A stretch of DNA of 64,000 nt from an uncultured Clostridia bacterium (lineage in GTDB: Bacteria > Bacillota > Clostridia > TANB77 > CAG-465). This document shows positions 35,854 through 43,571 of this stretch, one piece after another. Under the pieces are notes generated by a model, which did no database searches, was not told where the DNA came from, and worked only from the letters and a program-made list of their open reading frames with translations. The position numbers were made by a program, and so were the translations under genes. Positions within the stretch are counted from its first letter, which is position 1. The number at the start of each line of letters is the position of its first letter. The stretch spans positions 1-64,000 of the forward strand of contig CALXJI010000001.1 in assembly GCA_944388585.1 (NCBI GenBank), written 5' to 3'.

Positions 35854-36405
35854 ATGAATGAATTAGAGAAAATGCAAAGTGGCAATATGTATAACGCTGC
35901 TGATTTAAAATTAGTTTATTTAAGAGATAAAACAGCAAGAAAATTACATAAATTTAATAAAAGATGTTATCATGAAATTGATATTCAAAATCGTATTTTA
36001 AAAGATATTCTTAATACAAATGGCAATTTTTGTATTAAGCCTCCATTTTTTTGTGATTATGGTTTTAATATTTATATTGGTAAAAATGTAATGTTAAACT
36101 ATAATTGTACATTACTTGATGTATGTAAAATAGAAATAGGAGATAATACTTTAATTGGACCAAATACTGGTATATATACAGCATGTCATCCAATAGATTA
36201 TGATAAAAGACTTGAGGGAAAAGAGTTTGGAAAACCAATAAGTATAGGAAAAAATGTATGGATTGGAGGTAGCTGTACAATTTTACCAGGTGTACATATA
36301 GGAGATAACTCTGTTATTGGAGCAGGTAGTGTAGTAACTAAAGATATACCAAATAATGTGGTAGCAGTTGGAAATCCATGTAAAATAATAAAAGAAGTAA
36401 AGTAG
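35854..36405 (+). CDS. Maltose/galactoside O-acetyltransferase family
   Basis: This 183-residue left-handed beta-helix acetyltransferase has an N-terminal Mac-type segment (MQSGNMYNAAD) and repeated hexapeptides, for example IGKNVMLNYN, IGDNTLIGPNTGIYTACHP (catalytic His), IGKNVWIGGSCTILPGV and IGAGSVVTKDIPNN. Homologues Maa and LacA acetylate sugars using acetyl-CoA; the sugar here is unknown. It sits 17 nt after the tandem GNAT gene and 9 nt before ogt. Confidence 0.88.
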   Translation: MNELEKMQSGNMYNAADLKLVYLRDKTARKLHKFNKRCYHEIDIQNRILKDILNTNGNFCIKPPFFCDYGFNIYIGKNVMLNYNCTLLDVCKIEIGDNTLIGPNTGIYTACHPIDYDKRLEGKEFGKPISIGKNVWIGGSCTILPGVHIGDNSVIGAGSVVTKDIPNNVVAVGNPCKIIKEVK

Positions 36406-36414
36406 GTAAAAATT

Positions 36415-36945
36415 ATGAATAAAGAAATATATATAACATATTATAATTCAATTTTAGGTAAATTAACTATTGCAAGTGATGGTGAAAACATAATAGGATT
36501 ATGGATAGAAGGTCAAAAATGTTTTGAAGATACTATTAAAAACGAAAATATTATCGAAAAAGATAATTTAGAGATATTTGTAAAAACAAAAGATTGGTTA
36601 GATAAATATTTTAGAGGTGAAAGACCAGATATTAAAGAATTAAAACTTTCTCCTAAAGGAAGTGAGTTTAGACAAAATGTATGGAAAATACTATGTAAAA
36701 TTCCATATGGACAAACTATAACTTATGGAAAAATAGCTAAAGAAATTGCAGCATTAATGAATAAGAAAAGTATGTCAGCACAAGCTGTTGGAAATGCGGT
36801 TGGACATAATCCAATATCTATTATTATACCTTGTCATAGAGTAGTTGGTATAAATGGTAGTTTAACAGGATATGCTGGTGGAATTGATAAAAAAATAAAT
36901 TTACTTAGTATAGAAAATATAAATATAAGTAAGTTTTCTATATAG
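36415..36945 (+). CDS. ogt: Methylated-DNA--protein-cysteine methyltransferase
   Basis: This 176-residue protein repairs O6-methylguanine by irreversible transfer of the methyl group to its own cysteine. It has the N-terminal ribonuclease-like part and the MGMT helix-turn-helix (GSEFRQNVWKILCKIPYG) followed by NPISIIIPCHRVVG with acceptor Cys140. The arginine-finger region is normal. GTAGG gives a modest ribosome binding site. It closes a short run with two acetyltransferase genes; AlkD-like repair is fused to rpe elsewhere in the window. Confidence 0.93.
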   Translation: MNKEIYITYYNSILGKLTIASDGENIIGLWIEGQKCFEDTIKNENIIEKDNLEIFVKTKDWLDKYFRGERPDIKELKLSPKGSEFRQNVWKILCKIPYGQTITYGKIAKEIAALMNKKSMSAQAVGNAVGHNPISIIIPCHRVVGINGSLTGYAGGIDKKINLLSIENINISKFSI

Positions 36946-37223
36946 TAATTTTATGCTAAAATATACTTTCTACATATAATGCTCCCTTTTAATTGTATGG
37001 CAATCGCTTAAATATTTTTAAAAATTAAATTTAAATAGATATTAATTTTTTGATAACATAACTAGTAAAATTATAATATGCTTGTAATTTGATTTCTGTG
37101 ATCGTCATATTTTAATTGACATAAAAACAGGTAGATGATATAATTTTTATGTTATTAATAATAAGGAGAAAAAGAATTTAATTAAATGTCTTTGAAAAAA
37201 ATATAATTAAAAGGAGGAATTTT
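36946..37223. other. Intergenic region before the S41 protease
   Basis: It is AT-rich with no coding potential; it holds one consensus promoter (37116-37144) and a short leader. A potential 6-codon ATG frame (about 37184) has no properly spaced ribosome binding site. Confidence 0.5.
37116..37144 (+). promoter_or_regulatory. Fully consensus promoter for the S41 protease gene
   Basis: TTGACA, a 17-bp spacer and TGA-TATAAT (extended -10): both hexamers are perfect. It lies 79 nt before the start codon. Confidence 0.9.
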
Positions 37224-38454
37224 ATGTTTAAGATTACAGATGTTTTTATGGTTATTTTATTTATAGCTAATATTTTAATTATTCTAAAAATAATAGGAGA
37301 TGTAATTAATAAATGTTGTGAGCCTGGTGATAATGATTTAAAGAAAAACAAAAAAAAGACAAAAGCTTTAGTTATAATTACAGTTGCTAATATATGCATG
37401 ATGACTTTAATAGTAATAGCATATTTTCTTATTAGATTTGATAGCTCTATTAATTTTGTATTTAATGTAAATAAAGTAGCAAACGAGTATTATAAAGAAG
37501 TTGACAAAGATGAATTACTAAAAAATGCTTTTTCAGAAGTATTAAAAGACTTAAATGATCCATATGCAAAAATATTAGAAAGTGATGATATATATTCTTT
37601 AAAAGGTCAACAGACAGATTTAGGATATGGGATTATTTTAAAAAACAATGAAGCATATGTTAGTAATTTAAATGAGGAATTTTTCAAACAAAGTGCAATA
37701 AAAAATGATGATAGAATAGTATCAGTAGATGGTATTAATGTACAACGGTAAAACTCAAGATGAAATAATAAATATATTTAATAATATTAATTCAGATTAT
37801 ACTGTACAAGTAGAAAGAGACGGAAAAATTTTTGAATTAGAACTAAATTTACATACTTCAGAATTTAAAAATGTAACGTCCATAATATTTGAAGAAGATA
37901 GAGAAAAAATAGGATATATAAAACTTAGAGAATTTACATTTAATTCATATGAAGAATTTAAAGTAGAATTAGATAATTTAAATAACAATAATATAACATC
38001 TTTAATTATAGATCTAAGAGATAACCTTGGTGGAGAACAATCAAACATGATTAATATAGCTAGTTTGTTTTTATCTAAAAATAAAATAGTGTTTAAAGCT
38101 CAAAAAAGAGATAAAGAGGAAATTTTTTATTCTAAAGGTAAAGGAAATGTATCATATCCAATTGTTTTTCTAGGAAATAATAATACAGCTTCTTGTTCAG
38201 AAATTTTAATTTTGGCTTTAAAAGAAGGATGTAATGCGAAATTAGTTGGAACGCAGACATATGGGAAAGGAATAGGGCAAACAGTATATTCTGCTAAAGA
38301 TTATATGTATCAATTTACATCTGAATATTGGACTAGTCCATCAGGTATATCAATAAATGGCATTGGAATTACACCGGATATTGTAGTTGAAAATTTAGAT
38401 GAAAATGATTTACAATTACAAAAAGCAAAAGAGTATATAAAATCATTAAAATAA
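37224..38454 (+). pseudogene. S41 family (C-terminal processing) peptidase, frameshifted
   Basis: Two frames make one S41 protease. The first (37224-37751) has two membrane helices (about residues 5-25 and 48-70), the N-terminal helical part and a PDZ domain ending at SVDGINV; the second (from about 37744) continues NGKTQDEIINIFNNIN with the rest of the PDZ, then the protease domain with DLRDNLGG, the nucleophile site NTASCSEI and the lysine motif TYGKGIGQ. One extra base at about 37743-37748 causes the shift. Catalytic Ser and Lys are kept, so the event is recent or an assembly error. It would be a membrane protease. A perfect promoter and a terminator frame it. Confidence 0.85.
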
Positions 38455-38458
38455 TATT

Positions 38459-38486
38459 TAGTACCATAGCTATGGTACTATTTTTT
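38459..38486 (+). terminator. Terminator after the S41 gene
   Basis: The palindrome TAGTACCATAG/CTATGGTACTA is followed by six T. Confidence 0.85.
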
Positions 38487-38487
38487 C

Positions 38488-38516
38488 TTGTAATTTATAT
38501 TAAAAAATGATAAAAT
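38488..38516 (+). promoter_or_regulatory. Promoter for the HIT-uvrB genes
   Basis: TTGTAA, a 17-bp spacer and TGA-TAAAAT lie 35 nt before ATG 38552. Confidence 0.65.
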
Positions 38517-38551
38517 ACATAATATATTGTAAGTAAATATGAGGTATTAAC

Positions 38552-39034
38552 ATGGAAAATAAAATTAATGAGGAATGGAAGAAGGATAGAATTGGTTCAG
38601 CTATAAATGGTACAAATCCAATGATAATTACAAAAATGAAAAGCGGTTATGCTGTGATAGGTGATACGCAATTCTTACCAGGATATTGTGTACTACTTCC
38701 AAATAAAAAGGTTAACTCGTTAAATGAGTTATCTTTTGAAGAAAGAAAAAAATTTTTAGCAGATATGACTATAGTTGGAGATGCAATAAGCTTTGTATGT
38801 AATCCTAAAAGAATAAATTATGAAATACTCGGAAATTCAGATGAGTTTTTGCATGCTCATATATTTCCTAGATATTATTGGGAAAATGAAAAAGTTAAAA
38901 GACCGGTTTGGTTATATCCAAGAAATAATTGGACAGATTTAGATAAGCAATTTTTTAATATGAAAGATGGAAAATTGCTAAAGCGACAATTAAAAGAAAA
39001 AATAGAAGAGCTTATGAATAAAATATATAAATAG
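38552..39034 (+). CDS. HIT-like nucleotide hydrolase
   Basis: This 160-residue protein resembles HIT-domain hydrolases that act on dinucleoside polyphosphates: [10 protein letters not shown], a long helix, INYEILGN and the HIT motif region [10 protein letters not shown]. The middle (catalytic) and third histidines are present, but the first His of the usual H-x-H-x-H is Phe. It may have altered activity. GAGG precedes ATG 38552. It is followed 8 nt later by uvrB, so they share a transcript. Confidence 0.78.
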   Translation: MENKINEEWKKDRIGSAINGTNPMIITKMKSGYAVIGDTQFLPGYCVLLPNKKVNSLNELSFEERKKFLADMTIVGDAISFVCNPKRINYEILGNSDEFLHAHIFPRYYWENEKVKRPVWLYPRNNWTDLDKQFFNMKDGKLLKRQLKEKIEELMNKIYK

Positions 39035-39042
39035 GAGGAGAC

Positions 39043-40995
39043 ATGTTTAAATTACATTCAAAATATAAACCAACTGGAGATCAACCTGAGGCAATAGAAA
39101 AATTAGCTGATGGTATAAAAAAAGGATATAAAGGTGAAACACTACTTGGAGTTACAGGATCTGGAAAAACATTTACTATAGCAAATGTTATAGCAAAAGT
39201 AAATAAACCAACAATTGTTATGGCTCATAATAAAACTCTTGCAGGACAATTATATAGTGAGCTTAAAGAGTTTTTTCCAGAAAATGCGGTCGAATACTTT
39301 ATCTCATATTATGATTATTATCAGCCAGAAGCATACATAGCTTCTACCGATACTTATATAGAAAAGGAAAGTCAAATTAATGATGAAATAGATAAATTAA
39401 GACATAGTGCTACAGCAGCACTTTTTGAAAGAAAAGATGTAATTATAGTAGCATCTGTATCATCTATTTATTCTTTAGGATCTCCTGAAGATTATAGCAG
39501 TATGGTATTATCTGTAAGACCTGGCATGAAAGTATCAAGAGATGAAGTTTTAAATAAGCTTGTTGAGATGCAATATACAAGAAGTGAAATGGATTTTAAA
39601 AGAGGAGAGTTTAGAGTAAAAGGAGATACTTTAGATATTTTTCCTGCTGGAAATAATGAAGAGGCTATAAGATTAGAATTTTTTGGAGATGAAATAGATA
39701 GAGTTTGTTTGATAGAAGCTTTAACTGGGAAGGTTAGAGCAACTTCTAAACATGAATTTATTTATCCTAAATCGCATTATGTAATACAAAAAGAAAAAAT
39801 AAATAGTGCTATAGAAAAGATAAAGGAAGAATTGCAAGAGAGGATAAAGTATTTTAAAGATAGAGATAAAATTGTTGAAGCATATAGAATAGAACAGCGA
39901 ACTAATTTTGATATAGAGATGCTAAAAGAAACAGGTTTTTGTCAAGGAATAGAAAATTATTCAGCAGTATTATCTGGAAGAGGTAGGGGATCTATTCCAT
40001 ATACTTTATTTGATTATATGGGAGATGATTTTTTAGTAGTAGTAGATGAATCTCATGTAACAATTCCACAAATAAGGGGAATGTATAATGGAGATAGAGC
40101 TAGAAAAGAATCGTTAGTTGAAAATGGATTTAGACTTCCTTCTGCTTTTGATAATAGGCCACTTAGATTTGATGAATGGGAAAAAAAGATACATCAAGTT
40201 ATATTTGTAAGTGCAACACCTGCAGAGTATGAAAAAGAGCATTCTTCACTTATTGCAGAGCAAATAATACGTCCTACAGGACTTCTCGATCCAGAAATTA
40301 TAGTAAAGCCGATAGATGGCCAGATAGAAGATTTAACAAAAAGTATTAAAGAAGTTATTGCAAACAAAGAAAGAGTGTTGGTTACAACATTAACTAAGAA
40401 AATGGCAGAAGAGCTTACAGCATATTTGTCTGAAAAAGATTTAAAAGTAAGATATATGCATTCAGATATAGAAGCTTTAGATAGACTTGAGATAATAAGA
40501 GATTTAAGACTTGGAAAGTTTGATGTGTTAGTTGGAATAAACCTTTTAAGAGAAGGTTTAGATATACCAGAGGTATCGCTTGTAGCAATACTTGATGCAG
40601 ATAAAGAAGGATTTTTACGTAGTGAGAGATCGCTTATACAGACTATTGGTAGAGCTGCAAGAAATGCAAATGGAAAAGTTGTAATGTATGCAGATGAATT
40701 AACAGACTCTATGGAAAAAGCTATACACGAGACAAATAGAAGAAGAAAGATACAAATGCAATATAATAAAGATCATAATATTGTACCACATACTATAATT
40801 AAAGATATACGAGAAAGTGTAAAAGCTACATTTAAAGAGGAGGAAGAAAAAGAAGTTAATGTAAAGCAGGGTGAAACAATAGAAGAATCAATAGAAAGAC
40901 TAACAGAAGAGATGATGAATTATGCAAGAAAATATGAGTTTGAAAAAGCTGCTACAATAAGAGATTTTATACAAGAACTTAAAAATATGAAATAG
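39043..40995 (+). CDS. uvrB: Excinuclease ABC subunit B
   Basis: This 650-residue UvrB is complete: Walker [12 protein letters not shown], the beta-hairpin [26 protein letters not shown], the DEAD-like VVVDESHV, helicase motifs [20 protein letters not shown] and QTIGRAARN, and a C-terminal UVR helix hairpin (about residues 612-648) that contacts UvrC. It loads on damaged DNA with UvrA and recruits UvrC for nucleotide excision repair. uvrA does not follow here, unlike in many Firmicutes. GGAGGAG precedes the start. Confidence 0.97.
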   Translation: MFKLHSKYKPTGDQPEAIEKLADGIKKGYKGETLLGVTGSGKTFTIANVIAKVNKPTIVMAHNKTLAGQLYSELKEFFPENAVEYFISYYDYYQPEAYIASTDTYIEKESQINDEIDKLRHSATAALFERKDVIIVASVSSIYSLGSPEDYSSMVLSVRPGMKVSRDEVLNKLVEMQYTRSEMDFKRGEFRVKGDTLDIFPAGNNEEAIRLEFFGDEIDRVCLIEALTGKVRATSKHEFIYPKSHYVIQKEKINSAIEKIKEELQERIKYFKDRDKIVEAYRIEQRTNFDIEMLKETGFCQGIENYSAVLSGRGRGSIPYTLFDYMGDDFLVVVDESHVTIPQIRGMYNGDRARKESLVENGFRLPSAFDNRPLRFDEWEKKIHQVIFVSATPAEYEKEHSSLIAEQIIRPTGLLDPEIIVKPIDGQIEDLTKSIKEVIANKERVLVTTLTKKMAEELTAYLSEKDLKVRYMHSDIEALDRLEIIRDLRLGKFDVLVGINLLREGLDIPEVSLVAILDADKEGFLRSERSLIQTIGRAARNANGKVVMYADELTDSMEKAIHETNRRRKIQMQYNKDHNIVPHTIIKDIRESVKATFKEEEEKEVNVKQGETIEESIERLTEEMMNYARKYEFEKAATIRDFIQELKNMK

Positions 40996-41003
40996 GTGAT
41001 TAT

Positions 41004-41468
41004 ATGGGATATATAATAATTGATAAAATTAAAAATAACAACAAAAAAATTATAATATTTGTTGAAGGAACAATATTAAAACCAAAACACAATAATTTTT
41101 TTTCAAGAATAAATATGAATGGATATGTTCCTATTTCAAATGCTATCGAAACTATAAAAAATTGGCAAGAACAAGGATATGAAATAATATACCTTACATC
41201 TCAAACTGGAAGAAGAGCTATGAAAATGGCACAACATTTAGATGAGTTAGGATTTGTAGGATCAATGGTTGGATATAGGCAAAAATATCAAGATTATACT
41301 ACTTTAATAAAAGAAGAATTACCAGATATTTTAGTAGAAGATGATTGTAAAAGCATTGGTGGAGAAACTAATATGTGTTCATATAATCTTCCAGATAATA
41401 TAAAAAATGAAATAAAAATAATTAAAGTAAAAGAATTTGGTGGAATAGATAATGTAAAATTATATTAA
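41004..41468 (+). CDS. HAD-like protein without the nucleophile aspartate
   Basis: This 154-residue protein has a Rossmann-like HAD layout: IIIFVEGTIL at the place of the DxDGT motif, then NAIETIKNWQEQGYEIIYLTSQ (motif II) and VEDDCKSIGGET (acidic motif). The usual first Asp is Phe and the second is Glu, so phosphatase activity is unlikely. It may bind a ligand or a protein. I recognise only the fold, not a family. It starts 8 nt after uvrB with GTGAT and is probably in the same transcript. Confidence 0.55.
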   Translation: MGYIIIDKIKNNNKKIIIFVEGTILKPKHNNFFSRINMNGYVPISNAIETIKNWQEQGYEIIYLTSQTGRRAMKMAQHLDELGFVGSMVGYRQKYQDYTTLIKEELPDILVEDDCKSIGGETNMCSYNLPDNIKNEIKIIKVKEFGGIDNVKLY

Positions 41469-41474
41469 ATCTAG

Positions 41475-41506
41475 TGGAGTAAATAATATTATTTGCTCCA
41501 TTTTTT
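41475..41506 (+). terminator. Terminator before the yabP gene
   Basis: TGGAGTAAAT pairs with ATTTGCTCCA (one T-G pair) and is followed by six T. Confidence 0.8.
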
Positions 41507-41553
41507 GTTCATAAATAAATATATTTTGCATATATAATATTAGGTGATTGAAC

Positions 41554-41835
41554 ATGGAAGATAAAAATAAAACATTCAAAGAGCAAAATATTGTGATTCA
41601 AAATAGAGAAAAGGCAGTTATTACTGGTGTTGAAGATATTCATAGCTTTGATGATGAGCTTGTGATAGTTCAAACAGACTTAGGAATATTAACAATAAAA
41701 GGTGAAAATTTAAAAATGAATAAATTAAATTTAGAAAATAATGAATTAATAATTGAAGGTAGAACTAGTGCTATTGCATATTCTGACGCAGCTCAAAATA
41801 AAAAACAAGGACTTATGAATAAATTATTTAAATAA
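41554..41835 (+). CDS. yabP: Spore protein YabP
   Basis: This 93-residue protein matches the YabP family: NIVIQNREKAVITGVEDIHSFDD, LGILTIKGENLKMNKLNLE and IIEGRTSAIAYSD. YabP and YabQ are made under mother-cell control and are needed for normal cortex formation in Bacillus. ATG 41554 follows AGGTGAT; an earlier in-frame TTG is less well spaced. It heads the conserved yabP-yabQ-divIC order. A weak sigma-E-like arrangement (ATAAATA, then CATATATA) lies upstream but is not strong. Confidence 0.9.
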   Translation: MEDKNKTFKEQNIVIQNREKAVITGVEDIHSFDDELVIVQTDLGILTIKGENLKMNKLNLENNELIIEGRTSAIAYSDAAQNKKQGLMNKLFK

Positions 41836-41846
41836 GCGAGTAAGAT

Positions 41847-42392
41847 ATGTCTATATTAAATCAAGTAAATGATTTTATATTCTTTATTATACTTGGAATT
41901 GTAATATCTTGTATCTTTGATATATTTAGAACTTTACGTAAGATAAAAAATAGAAATTCTATATATGTTGTTATGATACAAGATATTATATTTTTTATTA
42001 TAATAACTATTGTATCAATATTATACATGATAGCAATATTAGATGATAATATTAGATTTTATATGTTTGTGGCTATTATAATTGGAATAGCTTTAAGTAG
42101 AAAAATAATTAGTAGGTACTTAATAAAACTTTATAGTGTAGTATTTTATAGTATTAAAAACTTTATATTATTTTTATGTGTTCCTTTAGAATTAAATTAT
42201 TGTATAATTTGTAATATTATGAAAAAAATATCAAAAAAATGTTGCAAAATGTTTTCTTTTATGATAACTTTAAAATGTAAACTAGTATCTAATTTAAAAA
42301 ATAATAATTTGAAAAAAAGAGGGTTGAAAAATGAGAAAAAATCAAGAGATCATAAAAAGAAGAAAGGTAAAAAAGAGAAAAAAATCGCTTAA
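41847..42392 (+). CDS. yabQ: Spore protein YabQ
   Basis: This 181-residue membrane protein has four hydrophobic helices (about residues 8-28, 45-65, 68-90, 100-125) and a lysine-rich C-terminal tail, as in YabQ of spore formers, where it localises to the forespore envelope and is needed for cortex assembly. The start FIILGIVISCIFDIFRTLRK is characteristic. It lies 11 nt after yabP. Its 3' end overlaps divIC by 62 nt in a different frame. Confidence 0.85.
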   Translation: MSILNQVNDFIFFIILGIVISCIFDIFRTLRKIKNRNSIYVVMIQDIIFFIIITIVSILYMIAILDDNIRFYMFVAIIIGIALSRKIISRYLIKLYSVVFYSIKNFILFLCVPLELNYCIICNIMKKISKKCCKMFSFMITLKCKLVSNLKNNNLKKRGLKNEKKSRDHKKKKGKKEKKIA

Positions 42393-42648
42393 TATAGTTC
42401 ATATTGTAACTATAGTGTTTTTAGCGTATTTTGGATATACATTTTTTGATCAACAAATTAAATTAGATAAATACGATTCTCAAATTGCCATGTATCAAAA
42501 AGAAATAGATTCTAAGAAAAATTTAATAGAATATTATAATAATCAAAATGAAAATATAACATCAGATGAATATATAGAGTCTGTTGCAAGAGATAAACTA
42601 GGCCTTGTAAAACCTTATGAAAAAGTTTATGTAGATGCAAATAAATAG
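42331..42648 (+). CDS. divIC: Cell division protein DivIC/FtsL-type septum initiator
   Basis: This 105-residue bitopic protein has a basic cytoplasmic start, one helix (about residues 23-42), a short coiled coil (about 45-75) and the ending SVARDKLGLVKPYEKVYVD typical of the DivIC family. It helps to assemble the divisome and stabilises FtsL/DivIB. It starts 62 nt inside yabQ. The classic yabP-yabQ-divIC order is kept, but spoIIE does not follow; a minus-strand VanW gene is there instead. Confidence 0.88.
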   Translation: MRKNQEIIKRRKVKKRKKSLNIVHIVTIVFLAYFGYTFFDQQIKLDKYDSQIAMYQKEIDSKKNLIEYYNNQNENITSDEYIESVARDKLGLVKPYEKVYVDANK

Positions 42649-42676
42649 AACAGTCAATTAATTTGACTGTTCTATT
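42646..42676. terminator. Bidirectional terminator between divIC and the VanW gene
   Basis: TAGAACAGTCAA pairs exactly with TTGACTGTTCTA (12 bp, loop TTAAT). It covers the end of the minus-strand VanW gene. Confidence 0.88.
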
Positions 42677-43335
42677 TTATACATTTTAATTGTTACAGAA
42701 TAATTATCATTTTGTGCAGATAGTTTTAAATCATATCCAGTATTATTTATAAATTTTAAATCTAATGATGGATAATAAACTGTAGCATCTTTGTCTACTG
42801 GAACGTAGTATACTCTTCTGCTATGTGGATGTCTTTCTGTTATTTTTAGATTTGCCATAAGAGCGACATTATATAATGTGCTACTTACTTGACACATTCC
42901 ACCACCAGGGATATCTATTAGTTTTCCTTTATCATCAAATCCTTTTGCTAGTTTATATCCGTTTTCTTCACCCATAGGACCAATCGTGTTATTAAAGGAA
43001 AATTCACTTCCATTTGGAATTGTAACTCCATTTAATATGTCACATGCTTTAGATATATTATATACTCTATTTTCTTCATTATCATATAAAGTAGAAGTAA
43101 AGCTTGCTATTTCCACATCTTTGTAAATAATTTGTTTTTCTATTTGTGCACTTTCAGTGTTGGTATTTATATTTTCTGTATTTGCTATATTAGATATATC
43201 TTTATTTACATCTATTTTATTCGAATTTAAATTAATATTAGATCTAAAAAATAAATATATTATATATCCAACTAATGAAATTAGTATAATAATAGATATT
43301 AAACTTAATATTTTATCACTTGATTTTTTTTCCAT
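42658..43335 (-). CDS. VanW-like protein
   Basis: This 225-residue protein has an N-terminal anchor helix (about residues 8-30) and a VanW-type domain: SFNNTIGPMGEENGYKLAKG, DIPGGGMCQVSSTLYN, RHPHSRRVYYVPVDKDATVYYP and DLKFINNTGYDL. The order is the family signature; its role beside vancomycin-resistance genes is unknown and this gene has no van neighbours. ATG 43335 follows GAGG; an earlier in-frame ATG 43350 lacks a signal. It is an envelope protein, otherwise of unknown activity. Confidence 0.87.
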   Translation of the reverse strand: MEKKSSDKILSLISIIILISLVGYIIYLFFRSNINLNSNKIDVNKDISNIANTENINTNTESAQIEKQIIYKDVEIASFTSTLYDNEENRVYNISKACDILNGVTIPNGSEFSFNNTIGPMGEENGYKLAKGFDDKGKLIDIPGGGMCQVSSTLYNVALMANLKITERHPHSRRVYYVPVDKDATVYYPSLDLKFINNTGYDLKLSAQNDNYSVTIKMYKIEQSN

Positions 43336-43550
43336 ATAACAAAACCTCATATATATTATTCGAAAAAAATAATTAAATATTACAATAAAAATGTTTAAAA
43401 TTTTTAATTTTAGTCGGAATTAAAAAATACTAAGAGAGATCTTAAAGAAATGTTATTTAATTTTCTATGATGACTTATAAAAAAATTATTATTTTAGAAT
43501 ATGTATTATTATTTTAATAAAAAATAAGACAAAAATATTAATTTTATGAT

Positions 43551-43556
43551 AAAATA
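43551..43556 (+). promoter_or_regulatory. Extended -10 for the vWA surface protein gene
   Basis: TGA-TAAAAT precedes TATATTTGGG and the GGGTGAT ribosome binding site. The same TATGATAAAATATATTTGG string occurs before the tandem GNAT gene at 34721. The upstream gap 43336-43550 is AT-rich and shows no gene. Confidence 0.55.
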
Positions 43557-43571
43557 TATTTGGGTGATTAT

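Noticed and set aside
36946..37223. Riboswitch or T-box in the S41 leader
   Set aside because: No conserved core motif was seen; the leader is AT-rich with little stable pairing.
37735..37755. Programmed frameshift in the S41 gene
   Set aside because: No slippery heptamer, downstream structure or internal Shine-Dalgarno was seen; a plain one-base insertion explains it better.
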